DNA from: Auanema rhodensis
Lineage: Eukaryota > Nematoda > Chromadorea > Rhabditida > Rhabditidae
Length of the DNA stretch: 64,000 nucleotides
Assembly (NCBI GenBank): GCA_964057225.1
Contig: OZ059894.1
Location: 20,738,476 to 20,802,475 of the forward strand
Direction of reading: 5' to 3'
Numbering within the stretch: position 1 is the first letter of the stretch; every line of letters begins with the position of its first letter. The position numbers and the translations under genes were made by a program. Below, piece by piece: positions 11,233-26,800 of this stretch. The notes below the pieces were generated by a model. The model was not told the origin of the DNA, made no database searches, and saw nothing but the letters and a program-made list of their open reading frames with translations.

Positions 11233-13689
11233 CTTAATACAAAAATTAGTTATGATCGTTTGAAAAATGATGCATTAGTGTATGTTGAGTTTCCATGTAC
11301 ACTCAACATTGCTTCCAAAAACATTTTGACAAAAATTTTTTCGAAAAATTTCAAAATAATTTAGCAAAAAGTAGATGTTTTTAGATTCCATTTTTCAAGG
11401 CAAAGACGATGGACAATGTTAATCAACGAAAAAATTAATTCTTCAGGGTGAAAATCGAGGATATAAGTGTGAACTTATATCAGTTGATATCTCGGTGCAT
11501 TTTTAAGCTAGCGCAAATCTGATAACACAGATCGACGCAGCTTAAAAATCCGCATCGAATGCACTATACTACATTGAGAAACGCTTAATACGAAAATTAG
11601 TTATGATCGTTTGAAAAATGATGCATTAGTGTATGTTGAGTTTCCATGTACACTCAACATTGCTTCCAAAAACATTTTGACAAAAATTTTTTCGAAAAAT
11701 TTCAAAATAATTTAGCAAAAAGTAGATGTTTTTAGATTCCATTTTTCAAGGCAAAGACGATGGACAATGTTAATCAACGAAAAAATTAATTCTTCAGGGT
11801 GAAAATCGAGGATATAAGTGTGAACTTATATCAGTTGATATCTCGGTGAATTTTTAAGCTAGCGCGAATCTGATAACACAGATCGACGCAGCTTAAAAAT
11901 CCGCATCGAATGCACTATACTACATTGAGAAACGCTTAATACAAAAATTAGTTATGATCGTTTGCAAAATGATGCATTAGTGTATGTTGAGTTTCCATGT
12001 ACACTCAACATTGCTTCCAAAAACATTTTGACAAAAATTTTTTCGAAAAATTTCAGAATAATTTAGCAAAAAGTAGATGTTTTTAGATTCCATTTTTCAA
12101 GGCGAAGACGATGGACAATGTTATTCGACGAAAAAATTAATTCTTCAGGGTGAAAATCGAGGATATAAGTGTGAACTTATATCAGTTGATATCTCGGTGC
12201 ATTTTTAAGCTAGCGCAAATCTGATAACACAGATCGACGCAGCTTAAAAATCCGCATCGAATGCACTACACTACATTGAGAAACGCTTAATACAAAAATT
12301 AGTTATGATCGTTTGAAAAATGATGCATTAGTGTATGTTGAGTTTCCATGTACACTCAACATTGCTTCCAAAAACATTTTGACAAAAATTTTTTCGAAAA
12401 ATTTCAGAATAATTTAGCAAAAAGTAGATGTTTTTAGATTCCATTTTTCAAGGCGAAGACGATGGACAATGTTATTCGACGAAAAAATTAATTCTTCAGG
12501 GTGAAAATCGAGGATATAAGTGTGAACTTATATCAGTTGATATCTCGGTGCATTTTTAAGCTAGCGCAAATCTGATAACACAGATCGACGCAGCTTAAAA
12601 ATCCGCATCGAATGCACTACACTACATTGAGAAACGCTTAATACAAAAATTAGTTATGATCGTTTGAAAAATGATGCATTAGTGTATGTTGAGTTTCCAT
12701 GTACACTCAACATTTCTTCCAAAAACATTTTGACAAAAATTTTTTCGAAAAATTTCGAAATAATTTAGCAAAAAGTAGATGTTTTTAGATTCCATTTTTC
12801 AAGGCAAAGACGATGGACAATGTTATTCAACGAAAAAATTAATTCTTCAGGGTGAAAATCGAGGATATAAGTGTGAACTTATATCAGTTGATATCTCGGT
12901 GCATTTTTAAGCTAGCGCAAATCTGATAACACAGATCGACGCAACTTAAAAATCCGCATCGAATGCACTATACTACATTGAGAAACGCTTAATACAAAAA
13001 TTAGTTATGATCGTTTGAAAAATGATGCATTAGTGTATGTTGAGTTTCCATGTACACTCAACATTGCTTCCAAAAACATTTTGACAAAAATTTTTTCGAG
13101 AAATTTCAAAATAATTTAGCAAAAAGTAGATGTTTTTAGATTCCTTTTTTCAAGGCAAAGACGATGGACAATGTTATTCAACGAAAAAATTAATTCTTCA
13201 GGGTGAAAATCGAGGATATAAGTGTGAACTTATATCAGTTGATATCTCTGTGCATTTTTAAGCTAGCGCAAATCTGATAACACAGATCGACGCAACTTAA
13301 AAATCCGCATCGAATGCACTATACTACATTGAGAAACGCTTAATACAAAAATTAGTTATGATCGTTTGAAAAATGATGCATTAGTGTATGTTGAGTTTCC
13401 ATGTACACTCAACATTGCTTCCAAAAACATTTTGACAAAAATTTTTTCGAAAAATTTCAAAATAATTTAGCAAAAAGTAGATGTTTTTAGATTCCTTTTT
13501 TCAAGGCAAAGACGATGGACAATGTTATTCAACGAAAAAATTAATTCTTCAGGGTGAAAATCGAGGATATAAGTGTGAACTTATATCAGTTGATATCTCT
13601 GTGCATTTTTAAGCTAGCGCAAATCTGATAACACAGATCGACGCAACTTAAAAATCCGCATCGAATGCACTATACTACATTGAGAAACG

Positions 13690-14040
13690 CTTAATACGAA
13701 AATAAGTTATGATCGTTTGAAAAATGATGCATTAGTGTATGTTGAGTTTCCATGTACACTCAACATTGCTTCCAAAAACATTTTGACAAAAATTTTTTCG
13801 AAAAATTTCAAAATAATTTAGCAAAAAGTAGATGTTTTTAGATTCCATTTTTCAAGGCGAAGACGATGGACAATGTTATTCGACGAAAAAATTAATTCTT
13901 CAGGGTGAAAATCGAGGATATAAGTGTGAACTTATATCAGTTGATATCTCGGCGCATTTTTAAGCTAGCGCAAATCTGATAACACAGATCGACGCAGCTT
14001 AAAAATCCGCATCGAATGCACTACACTACATTGAGAAACG
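13690..14040 (+). repeat. Chimeric monomer (copy 40)
   Basis: The left part has A9G and unchanged bases at 121-123, as in the copy-34 type. The right part has 170G, 193G and 335C, as in the copy-36 type. The switch therefore lies between about 13811 and 13859. It also carries private changes near position 15 (AATAAGTT) and in CTCGGCGC. It is read as a product of unequal exchange or conversion. Confidence 0.72.
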
Positions 14041-17000
14041 CTTAATACAAAAATTAGTTATGATCGTTTGAAAAATGATGCATTAGTGTATGTTGAGTTT
14101 CCATGTACACTCAACATTTCTTCCAAAAACATTTTGACAAAAATTTTTTCGAAAAATTTCGAAATAATTTAGCAAAAAGTAGATGTTTTTAGATTCCATT
14201 TTTCAAGGCAAAGACGATGGACAATGTTATTCAACGAAAAAATTAATTCTTCAGGGTGAAAATCGAGGATATAAGTGTGAACTTATATCAGTTGATATCT
14301 CTGTGCATTTTTAAGCTAGCGCAAATCTGATAACACAGATCGACGCAACTTAAAAATCCGCATCGAATGCACTATACTACATTGAGAAACGCTTAATACG
14401 AAAATTAGTTATGATCGTTTGAAAAATGATGCATTAGTGTATGTTGAGTTTCCATGTACACTCAACATTGCTTCCAAAAACATTTTGACAAAAATTTTTT
14501 CGAAAAATTTCAAAATAATTTAGCAAAAAGTAGATGTTTTTAGATTCCATTTTTCAAGGCAAAGACGATGGACAATGTTAATCAACGAAAAAATTAATTC
14601 TTCAGGGTGAAAATCGAGGATATAAGTGTGAACTTATATCAGTTGATATCTCGGTGAATTTTTAAGCTAGCGCGAATCTGATAACACAGATCGACGCAGC
14701 TTAAAAATCCGCATCGAATGCACTATACTACATTGAGAAACGCTTAATACAAAAATTAGTTATGATCGTTTGAAAAATGATGCATTAGTGTATGTTGAGT
14801 TTCCATGTACACTCAACATTGCTTCCAAAAACATTTTGACAAAAATTTTTTCGAAAAATTTCAGAATAATTTAGCAAAAAGTAGATGTTTTTAGATTCCA
14901 TTTTTCAAGGCGAAGACGATGGACAATGTTATTCGACGAAAAAATTAATTCTTCAGGGTGAAAATCGAGGATATAAGTGTGAACTTATATCAGTTGATAT
15001 CTCGGTGCATTTTTAAGCTAGCGCAAATCTGATAACACAGATCGACGCAGCTTAAAAATCCGCATCGAATGCACTACACTACATTGAGAAACGCTTAATA
15101 CAAAAATTAGTTATGATCGTTTGAAAAATGATGCATTAGTGTATGTTGAGTTTCCATGTACACTCAACATTGCTTCCAAAAACATTTTGACAAAAATTTT
15201 TTCGAGAAATTTCAAAATAATTTAGCAAAAAGTAGATGTTTTTAGATTCCTTTTTTCAAGGCAAAGACGATGGACAATGTTATTCAACGAAAAAATTAAT
15301 TCTTCAGGGTGAAAATCGAGGATATAAGTGTGAACTTATATCAGTTGATATCTCTGTGCATTTTTAAGCTAGCGCAAATCTGATAACACAGATCGACGCA
15401 ACTTAAAAATCCGCATCGAATGCACTATACTACATTGAGAAACGCTTAATACAAAAATTAGTTATGATCGTTTGAAAAATGATGCATTAGTGTATGTTGA
15501 GTTTCCATGTACACTCAACATTGCTTCCAAAAACATTTTGACAAAAATTTTTTCGAAAAATTTCAAAATAATTTAGCAAAAAGTAGATGTTTTTAGATTC
15601 CTTTTTTCAAGGCAAAGACGATGGACAATGTTATTCAACGAAAAAATTAATTCTTCAGGGTGAAAATCGAGGATATAAGTGTGAACTTATATCAGTTGAT
15701 ATCTCGGTGAATTTTTAAGCTAGCGCGAATCTGATAACACAGATCGACGCAGCTTAAAAATCCGCATCGAATGCACTATACTACATTGAGAAACGCTTAA
15801 TACAAAAATTAGTTATGATCGTTTGAAAAATGATGCATTAGTGTATGTTGAGTTTCCATGTACACTCAACATTGCTTCCAAAAACATTTTGACAAAAATT
15901 TTTTCGAAAAATTTCAAAATAATTTAGCAAAAAGTAGATGTTTTTAGATTCCATTTTTCAAGGCAAAGACGATGGACAATGTTAATCAACGAAAAAATTA
16001 ATTCTTCAGGGTGAAAATCGAGGATATAAGTGTGAACTTATATCAGTTGATATCTCGGTGCATTTTTAAGCTAGCGCAAATCTGATAACACAGATCGACG
16101 CAGCTTCAAAATCCGCATCGAATGCACTATACTACATTGAGAAACGCTTAATACAAAAATTAGTTATGATCGTTTGAAAAATGATGCATTAGTGTATGTT
16201 GAGTTTCCATGTACACTCAACATTGCTTCCAAAAACATTTTGACAAAAATTTTTTCGAAAAATTTCAAAATAATTTAGCAAAAAGTAGATGTTTTTAGAT
16301 TCCTTTTTTCAAGGCAAAGACGATGGACAATGTTATTCAACGAAAAAATTAATTCTTCAGGGTGAAAATCGAGGATATAAGTGTGAACTTATATCAGTTG
16401 ATATCTCGGTGAATTTTCAAGCTAGCGCGAATCTGATAACACAGATCGACGCAGCTTAAAAATCCGCATCGAATGCACTATACTACATTGAGAAACGCTT
16501 AATACAAAAATTAGTTATGATCGTTTGAAAAATGATGCATTAGTGTATGTTGAGTTTCCATGTACACTCAACATTGCTTCCAAAAACATTTTGACAAAAA
16601 TTTTTTCGAAAAATTTCAAAATAATTTAGCAAAAAGTAGATGTTTTTAGATTCCATTTTTCAAGGCAAAGACGATGGACAATGTTAATCAACGAAAAAAT
16701 TAATTCTTCAGGGTGAAAATCGAGGATATAAGTGTGAACTTATATCAGTTGATATCTCGGTGCATTTTTAAGCTAGCGCAAATCTGATAACACAGATCGA
16801 CGCAGCTTAAAAATCCGCATCGAATGCACTATACTACATTGAGAAACGCTTAATACGAAAATTAGTTATGATCGTTTGAAAAATGATGCATTAGTGTATG
16901 TTGAGTTTCCATGTACACTCAACATTGCTTCCAAAAACATTTTGACAAAAATTTTTTCGAAAAATTTCAAAATAATTTAGCAAAAAGTAGATGTTTTTAG

Positions 17001-19305
17001 ATTCCATTTTTCAAGGCAAAGACGATGGACAATGTTAATCAACGAAAAAATTAATTCTTCAGGGTGAAAATCGAGGATATAAGTGTGAACTTATATCAGT
17101 TGATATCTCGGTGAATTTTTAAGCTAGCGCGAATCTGATAACACAGATCGACGCAGCTTAAAAATCCGCATCGAATGCACTATACTACATTGAGAAACGC
17201 TTAATACAAAAATTAGTTATGATCGTTTGAAAAATGATGCATTAGTGTATGTTGAGTTTCCATGTACACTCAACATTGCTTCCAAAAACATTTTGACAAA
17301 AATTTTTTCGAAAAATTTCAGAATAATTTAGCAAAAAGTAGATGTTTTTAGATTCCATTTTTCAAGGCGAAGACGATGGACAATGTTATTCGACGAAAAA
17401 ATTAATTCTTCAGGGTGAAAATCGAGGATATAAGTGTGAACTTATATCAGTTGATATCTCGGTGCATTTTTAAGCTAGCGCAAATCTGATAACACAGATC
17501 GACGCAGCTTAAAAATCCGCATCGAATGCACTACACTACATTGAGAAACGCTTAATACAAAAATTAGTTATGATCGTTTGAAAAATGATGCATTAGTGTA
17601 TGTTGAGTTTCCATGTACACTCAACATTGCTTCCAAAAACATTTTGACAAAAATTTTTTCGAAAAATTTCAGAATAATTTAGCAAAAAGTAGATGTTTTT
17701 AGATTCCATTTTTCAAGGCGAAGACGATGGACAATGTTATTCGACGAAAAAATTAATTCTTCAGGGTGAAAATCGAGGATATAAGTGTGAACTTATATCA
17801 GTTGATATCTCGGTGCATTTTTAAGCTAGCGCAAATCTGATAACACAGATCGACGCAGCTTAAAAATCCGCATCGAATGCACTACACTACATTGAGAAAC
17901 GCTTAATACAAAAATTAGTTATGATCGTTTGAAAAATGATGCATTAGTGTATGTTGAGTTTCCATGTACACTCAACATTTCTTCCAAAAACATTTTGACA
18001 AAAATTTTTTCGAAAAATTTCGAAATAATTTAGCAAAAAGTAGATGTTTTTAGATTCCATTTTTCAAGGCAAAGACGATGGACAATGTTATTCAACGAAA
18101 AAATTAATTCTTCAGGGTGAAAATCGAGGATATAAGTGTGAACTTATATCAGTTGATATCTCGGTGCATTTTTAAGCTAGCGCAAATCTGATAACACAGA
18201 TCGACGCAACTTAAAAATCCGCATCGAATGCACTATACTACATTGAGAAACGCTTAATACAAAAATTAGTTATGATCGTTTGAAAAATGATGCATTAGTG
18301 TATGTTGAGTTTCCATGTACACTCAACATTGCTTCCAAAAACATTTTGACAAAAATTTTTTCGAGAAATTTCAAAATAATTTAGCAAAAAGTAGATGTTT
18401 TTAGATTCCTTTTTTCAAGGCAAAGACGATGGACAATGTTATTCAACGAAAAAATTAATTCTTCAGGGTGAAAATCGAGGATATAAGTGTGAACTTATAT
18501 CAGTTGATATCTCTGTGCATTTTTAAGCTAGCGCAAATCTGATAACACAGATCGACGCAACTTAAAAATCCGCATCGAATGCACTATACTACATTGAGAA
18601 ACGCTTAATACAAAAATTAGTTATGATCGTTTGAAAAATGATGCATTAGTGTATGTTGAGTTTCCATGTACACTCAACATTGCTTCCAAAAACATTTTGA
18701 CAAAAATTTTTTCGAAAAATTTCAAAATAATTTAGCAAAAAGTAGATGTTTTTAGATTCCTTTTTTCAAGGCAAAGACGATGGACAATGTTATTCAACGA
18801 AAAAATTAATTCTTCAGGGTGAAAATCGAGGATATAAGTGTGAACTTATATCAGTTGATATCTCGGTGAATTTTTAAGCTAGCGCGAATCTGATAACACA
18901 GATCGACGCAGCTTAAAAATCCGCATCGAATGCACTATACTACATTGAGAAACGCTTAATACAAAAATTAGTTATGATCGTTTGAAAAATGATGCATTAG
19001 TGTATGTTGAGTTTCCATGTACACTCAACATTGCTTCCAAAAACATTTTGACAAAAATTTTTTCGAAAAATTTCAAAATAATTTAGCAAAAAGTAGATGT
19101 TTTTAGATTCCATTTTTCAAGGCAAAGACGATGGACAATGTTAATCAACGAAAAAATTAATTCTTCAGGGTGAAAATCGAGGATATAAGTGTGAACTTAT
19201 ATCAGTTGATATCTCGGTGCATTTTTAAGCTAGCGCAAATCTGATAACACAGATCGACGCAGCTTAAAAATCCGCATCGAATGCACTATACTACATTGAG
19301 AAACG

Positions 19306-21411
19306 CTTAATACGAAAATTAGTTATGATCGTTTGAAAAATGATGCATTAGTGTATGTTGAGTTTCCATGTACACTCAACATTGCTTCCAAAAACATTTT
19401 GACAAAAATTTTTTCGAAAAATTTCAAAATAATTTAGCAAAAAGTAGATGTTTTTAGATTCCATTTTTCAAGGCAAAGACGATGGACAATGTTAATCAAC
19501 GAAAAAATTAATTCTTCAGGGTGAAAATCGAGGATATAAGTGTGAACTTATATCAGTTGATATCTCGGTGAATTTTTAAGCTAGCGCGAATCTGATAACA
19601 CAGATCGACGCAGCTTACAAATCCGCATCGAATGCACTATACTACATTGAGAAACGCTTAATACAAAAATTAGTTATGATCGTTTGAAAAATGATGCATT
19701 AGTGTATGTTGAGTTTCCATGTACACTCAACATTGCTTCCAAAAACATTTTGACAAAAATTTTTTCGAAAAATTTCAGAATAATTTAGCAAAAAGTAGAT
19801 GTTTTTAGATTCCATTTTTCAAGGCGAAGACGATGGACAATGTTATTCGACGAAAAAATTAATTCTTCAGGGTGAAAATCGAGGATATAAGTGTGAACTT
19901 ATATCAGTTGATATCTCGGTGCATTTTTAAGCTAGCGCAAATCTGATAACACAGATCGACGCAGCTTAAAAATCCGCATCGAATGCACTACACTACATTG
20001 AGAAACGCTTAATACAAAAATTAGTTATGATCGTTTGAAAAATGATGCATTAGTGTATGTTGAGTTTCCATGTACACTCAACATTGCTTCCAAAAACATT
20101 TTGACAAAAATTTTTTCGAAAAATTTCAGAATAATTTAGCAAAAAGTAGATGTTTTTAGATTCCATTTTTCAAGGCGAAGACGATGGACAATGTTATTCG
20201 ACGAAAAAATTAATTCTTCAGGGTGAAAATCGAGGATATAAGTGTGAACTTATATCAGTTGATATCTCGGTGCATTTTTAAGCTAGCGCAAATCTGATAA
20301 CACAGATCGACGCAGCTTAAAAATCCGCATCGAATGCACTATACTACATTGAGAAACGCTTAATACGAAAATTAGTTATGATCGTTTGAAAAATGATGCA
20401 TTAGTGTATGTTGAGTTTCCATGTACACTCAACATTGCTTCCAAAAACATTTTGACAAAAATTTTTTCGAAAAATTTCAAAATAATTTAGCAAAAAGTAG
20501 ATGTTTTTAGATTCCATTTTTCAAGGCAAAGACGATGGACAATGTTAATCAACGAAAAAATTAATTCTTCAGGGTGAAAATCGAGGATATAAGTGTGAAC
20601 TTATATCAGTTGATATCTCGGTGAATTTTTAAGCTAGCGCGAATCTGATAACACAGATCGACGCAGCTTACAAATCCGCATCGAATGCACTATACTACAT
20701 TGAGAAACGCTTAATACAAAAATTAGTTATGATCGTTTGAAAAATGATGCATTAGTGTATGTTGAGTTTCCATGTACACTCAACATTGCTTCCAAAAACA
20801 TTTTGACAAAAATTTTTTCGAAAAATTTCAGAATAATTTAGCAAAAAGTAGATGTTTTTAGATTCCATTTTTCAAGGCGAAGACGATGGACAATGTTATT
20901 CGACGAAAAAATTAATTCTTCAGGGTGAAAATCGAGGATATAAGTGTGAACTTATATCAGTTGATATCTCGGTGCATTTTTAAGCTAGCGCAAATCTGAT
21001 AACACAGATCGACGCAGCTTAAAAATCCGCATCGAATGCACTACACTACATTGAGAAACGCTTAATACAAAAATTAGTTATGATCGTTTGAAAAATGATG
21101 CATTAGTGTATGTTGAGTTTCCATGTACACTCAACATTGCTTCCAAAAACATTTTGACAAAAATTTTTTCGAAAAATTTCAGAATAATTTAGCAAAAAGT
21201 AGATGTTTTTAGATTCCATTTTTCAAGGCGAAGACGATGGACAATGTTATTCGACGAAAAAATTAATTCTTCAGGGTGAAAATCGAGGATATAAGTGTGA
21301 ACTTATATCAGTTGATATCTCGGTGCATTTTTAAGCTAGCGCAAATCTGATAACACAGATCGACGCAGCTTAAAAATCCGCATCGAATGCACTACACTAC
21401 ATTGAGAAACG
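19306..21411 (+). repeat. Local tandem duplication of a trimer (1053 bp), copies 56-61
   Basis: Copies 56-57-58 (19306-20358) and 59-60-61 (20359-21411) have the same type order. Copies 56 and 59 share a private A313C change (CTTACAAAT) seen in no other copy I read. Copy 58 is the junction: it is of the copy-36 type up to 193G (20200) but has 335T (20342), as expected from the copy-33 type that normally precedes the copy-34 type. Confidence 0.85.
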
Positions 21412-21762
21412 CTTAATACAAAAATTAGTTATGATCGTTTGAAAAATGATGCATTAGTGTATGTTGAGTTTCCATGTACACTCAACATTTCTTCCAAAAA
21501 CATTTTGACAAAAATTTTTTCGAAAAATTTCGAAATAATTTAGCAAAAAGTAGATGTTTTTAGATTCCATTTTTCAAGGCAAAGACGATGGACAATGTTA
21601 TTCAACGAAAAAATTAATTCTTCAGGGTGAAAATCGAGGATATAAGTGTGAACTTATATCAGTTGATATCTCGGTGCATTTTTAAGCTAGCGCAAATCTG
21701 ATAACACAGATCGACGCAACTTAAAAATCCGCATCGAATGCACTATACTACATTGAGAAACG

Positions 21763-22113
21763 CTTAATACAAAAATTAGTTATGATCGTTTGAAAAATGA
21801 TGCATTAGTGTATGTTGAGTTTCCATGTACACTCAACATTGCTTCCAAAAACATTTTGACAAAAATTTTTTCGAAAAATTTCAAAATAATTTAGCAAAAA
21901 GTAGATGTTTTTAGATTCCTTTTTTCAAGGCAAAGACGATGGACAATGTTATTCAACGAAAAAATTAATTCTTCAGGGTGAAAATCGAGGATATAAGTGT
22001 GAACTTATATCAGTTGATATCTCGGTGCATTTTTAAGCTAGCGCAAATCTGATAACACAGATCGACGCAGCTTAAAAATCCGCATCGAATGCACTACACT
22101 ACATTGAGAAACG
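21763..22113 (+). repeat. Chimeric monomer (copy 63)
   Basis: The left part has 158T, 170A and 193A. The right part has 266C, 283A, 308G and 335C, the last being diagnostic of the copy-36 type. The switch lies between about 21955 and 22028 if the left parent is the copy-19 type. It sits between two copies of the same type (62 and 64), which fits an unequal exchange. Confidence 0.68.
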
Positions 22114-23868
22114 CTTAATACAAAAATTAGTTATGATCGTTTGAAAAATGATGCATTAGTGTATGTTGAGTTTCCATGTACACTCAACATTTCTTCCAAA
22201 AACATTTTGACAAAAATTTTTTCGAAAAATTTCGAAATAATTTAGCAAAAAGTAGATGTTTTTAGATTCCATTTTTCAAGGCAAAGACGATGGACAATGT
22301 TATTCAACGAAAAAATTAATTCTTCAGGGTGAAAATCGAGGATATAAGTGTGAACTTATATCAGTTGATATCTCGGTGCATTTTTAAGCTAGCGCAAATC
22401 TGATAACACAGATCGACGCAACTTAAAAATCCGCATCGAATGCACTATACTACATTGAGAAACGCTTAATACAAAAATTAGTTATGATCGTTTGAAAAAT
22501 GATGCATTAGTGTATGTTGAGTTTCCATGTACACTCAACATTGCTTCCAAAAACATTTTGACAAAAATTTTTTCGAAAAATTTCAAAATAATTTAGCAAA
22601 AAGTAGATGTTTTTAGATTCCATTTTTCAAGGCAAAGACGATGGACAATGTTAATCAACGAAAAAATTAATTCTTCAGGGTGAAAATCGAGGATATAAGT
22701 GTGAACTTATATCAGTTGATATCTCGGTGCATTTTTAAGCTAGCGCAAATCTGATAACACAGATCGACGCAGCTTCAAAATCCGCATCGAATGCACTATA
22801 CTACATTGAGAAACGCTTAATACAAAAATTAGTTATGATCGTTTGAAAAATGATGCATTAGTGTATGTTGAGTTTCCATGTACACTCAACATTGCTTCCA
22901 AAAACATTTTGACAAAAATTTTTTCGAAAAATTTCAAAATAATTTAGCAAAAAGTAGATGTTTTTAGATTCCTTTTTTCAAGGCAAAGACGATGGACAAT
23001 GTTATTCAACGAAAAAATTAATTCTTCAGGGTGAAAATCGAGGATATAAGTGTGAACTTATATCAGTTGATATCTCGGTGAATTTTTAAGCTAGCGCGAA
23101 TCTGATAACACAGATCGACGCAGCTTAAAAATCCGCATCGAATGCACTATACTACATTGAGAAACGCTTAATACAAAAATTAGTTATGATCGTTTGAAAA
23201 ATGATGCATTACTGTATGTTGAGTTTCCATGTACACTCAACATTGCTTCCAAAAACATTTTGACAAAAATTTTTTCGAAAAATTTCAAAATAATTTAGCA
23301 AAAAGTAGATGTTTTTAGATTCCATTTTTCAAGGCAAAGACGATGGACAATGTTAATCAACGAAAAAATTAATTCTTCAGGGTGAAAATCGAGGATATAA
23401 GTGTGAACTTATATCAGTTGATATCTCGGTGCATTTTTAAGCTAGCGCAAATCTGATAACACAGATCGACGCAGCTTCAAAATCCGCATCGAATGCACTA
23501 TACTACATTGAGAAACGCTTAATACAAAAATTAGTTATGATCGTTTGAAAAATGATGCATTAGTGTATGTTGAGTTTCCATGTACACTCAACATTGCTTC
23601 CAAAAACATTTTGACAAAAATTTTTTCGAGAAATTTCAAAATAATTCAGCAAAAAGTAGATGTTTTTAGATTCCTTTTTTCAAGGCAAAGACGATGGACA
23701 ATGTTATTCAACGAAAAAATTAATTCTTCAGGGTGAAAATCGAGGATATAAGTGTGAACTTATATCAGTTGATATCTCGGTGAATTTTTAAGCTAGCGCG
23801 AATCTGATAACACAGATCGACGCAGCTTAAAAATCCGCATCGAATGCACTATACTACATTGAGAAACG

Positions 23869-26800
23869 CTTAATACAAAAATTAGTTATGATCGTTTGAA
23901 AAATGATGCATTAGTGTATGTTGAGTTTCCATGTACACTCAACATTGCTTCCAAAAACATTTTGACAAAAATTTTTTCGAAAAATTTCAGAATAATTTAG
24001 CAAAAAGTAGATGTTTTTAGATTCCATTTTTCAAGGCGAAGACGATGGACAATGTTATTCGACGAAAAAATTAATTCTTCAGGGTGAAAATCGAGGATAT
24101 AAGTGTGAACTTATATCAGTTGATATCTCGGTGCATTTTTAAGCTAGCGCAAATCTGATAACACAGATCGACGCAACTTAAAAATCCGCATCGAATGCAC
24201 TATACTACATTGAGAAACGCTTAATACAAAAATTAGTTATGATCGTTTGAAAAATGATGCATTAGTGTATGTTGAGTTTCCATGTACACTCAACATTGCT
24301 TCCAAAAACATTTTGACAAAAATTTTTTCGAGAAATTTCAAAATAATTTAGCAAAAAGTAGATGTTTTTAGATTCCTTTTTTCAAGGCAAAGACGATGGA
24401 CAATGTTATTCAACGAAAAAATTAATTCTTCAGGGTGAAAATCGAGGATATAAGTGTGAACTTATATCAGTTGATATCTCGGTGCATTTTTAAGCTAGCG
24501 CAAATCTGATAACACAGATCGACGCAACTTAAAAATCCGCATCGAATGCACTATACTACATTGAGAAACGCTTAATACAAAAATTAGTTATGATCGTTTG
24601 AAAAATGATGCATTAGTGTATGTTGAGTTTCCATGTACACTCAACATTGCTTCCAAAAACATTTTGACAAAAATTTTTTCGAGAAATTTCAAAATAATTT
24701 AGCAAAAAGTAGATGTTTTTAGATTCCTTTTTTCAAGGCAAAGACGATGGACAATGTTATTCAACGAAAAAATTAATTCTTCAGGGTGAAAATCGAGGAT
24801 ATAAGTGTGAACTTATATCAGTTGATATCTCTGTGCATTTTTAAGCTAGCGCAAATCTGATAACACAGATCGACGCAACTTAAAAATCCGCATCGAATGC
24901 ACTATACTACATTGAGAAACGCTTAATACAAAAATTAGTTATGATCGTTTGAAAAATGATGCATTAGTGTATGTTGAGTTTCCATGTACACTCAACATTG
25001 CTTCCAAAAACATTTTGACAAAAATTTTTTCGAAAAATTTCAAAATAATTTAGCAAAAAGTAGATGTTTTTAGATTCCTTTTTTCAAGGCAAAGACGATG
25101 GACAATGTTATTCAACGAAAAAAATAATTCTTCAGGGTGAAAATCGAGGATATAAGTGTGAACTTATATCAGTTGATATCTCGGTGAATTTTTAAGCTAG
25201 CGCGAATCTGATAACACAGATCGACGCAGCTTAAAAATCCGCATCGAATGCACTATACTACATTGAGAAACGCTTAATACAAAAATTAGTTATGATCGTT
25301 TGAAAAATGATGCATTAGTGTATGTTGAGTTTCCATGTACACTCAACATTGCTTCCAAAAACATTTTGACAAAAATTTTTTCGAAAAATTTCAGAATAAT
25401 TTAGCAAAAAGTAGATGTTTTTAGATTCCATTTTTCAAGGCGAAGACGATGGACAATGTTATTCGACGAAAAAATTAATTCTTCAGGGTGAAAATCGAGG
25501 ATATAAGTGTGAACTTATATCAGTTGATATCTCGGTGCATTTTTAAGCTAGCGCAAATCTGATAACACAGATCGACGCAGCTTAAAAATCCGCATCGAAT
25601 GCACTACACTACATTGAGAAACGCTTAATACAAAAATTAGTTATGATCGTTTGAAAAATGATGCATTAGTGTATGTTGAGTTTCCATGTACACTCAACAT
25701 TTCTTCCAAAAACATTTTGACAAAAATTTTTTCGAAAAATTTCGAAATAATTTAGCAAAAAGTAGATGTTTTTAGATTCCATTTTTCAAGGCAAAGACGA
25801 TGGACAATGTTATTCAACGAAAAAATTAATTCTTCAGGGTGAAAATCGAGGATATAAGTGTGAACTTATATCAGTTGATATCTCGGTGCATTTTTAAGCT
25901 AGCGCAAATCTGATAACACAGATCGACGCAACTTAAAAATCCGCATCGAATGCACTATACTACATTGAGAAACGCTTAATACAAAAATTAGTTATGATCG
26001 TTTGAAAAATGATGCATTAGTGTATGTTGAGTTTCCATGTACACTCAACATTGCTTCCAAAAACATTTTGACAAAAATTTTTTCGAGAAATTTCAAAATA
26101 ATTTAGCAAAAAGTAGATGTTTTTAGATTCCTTTTTTCAAGGCAAAGACGATGGACAATGTTATTCAACGAAAAAATTAAGTCTTCAGGGTGAAAATCGA
26201 GGATATAAGTGTGAACTTATATCAGTTGATATCTCTGTGCATTTTTAAGCTAGCGCAAATCTGATAACACAGATCGACGCAACTTAAAAATCCGCATCGA
26301 ATGCACTATACTACATTGAGAAACGCTTAATACAAAAATTAGTTATGATCGTTTGAAAAATGATGCATTAGTGTATGTTGAGTTTCCATGTACACTCAAC
26401 ATTGCTTCCAAAAACATTTTGACAAAAATTTTTTCGAAAAATTTCAAAATAATTTAGCAAAAAGTAGATGTTTTTAGATTCCTTTTTTCAAGGCAAAGAC
26501 GATGGACAATGTTATTCAACGAAAAAATTAATTCTTCAGGGTGAAAATCGAGGATATAAGTGTGAACTTATATCAGTTGATATCTCGGTGAATTTTTAAG
26601 CTAGCGCGAATCTGATAACACAGATCGACGCAGCTTAAAAATCCGCATCGAATGCACTATACTACATTGAGAAACGCTTAATACAAAAATTAGTTATGAT
26701 CGTTTGAAAAATGATGCATTAGTGTATGTTGAGTTTCCATGTACACTCAACATTGCTTCCAAAAACATTTTGACAAAAATTTTTTCGAAAAATTTCAGAA

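Larger units (their letters stand above)
11233..23868 (+). repeat. Array region C, copies 33-68, shuffled 7-9-mer HOR family
   Basis: The recurring order is [158A,190A,312C] - [266A,283G] - [158A,190A,312A] - [A9G,190A,266A] - [122G,170G,193G,335C] twice - [G79T,121G,308A] - [113G,262T,308A] - [158T]. Copies 31-38 (10531-13338) and 46-53 (15796-18603) show the same eight-monomer order at a 5265-bp offset (15 monomers). Copies 55-62 repeat part of it with an internal triplication of the middle. Copies 40, 58 and 63 are chimeric monomers marking exchange points. Only satellite is present. Confidence 0.82.
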
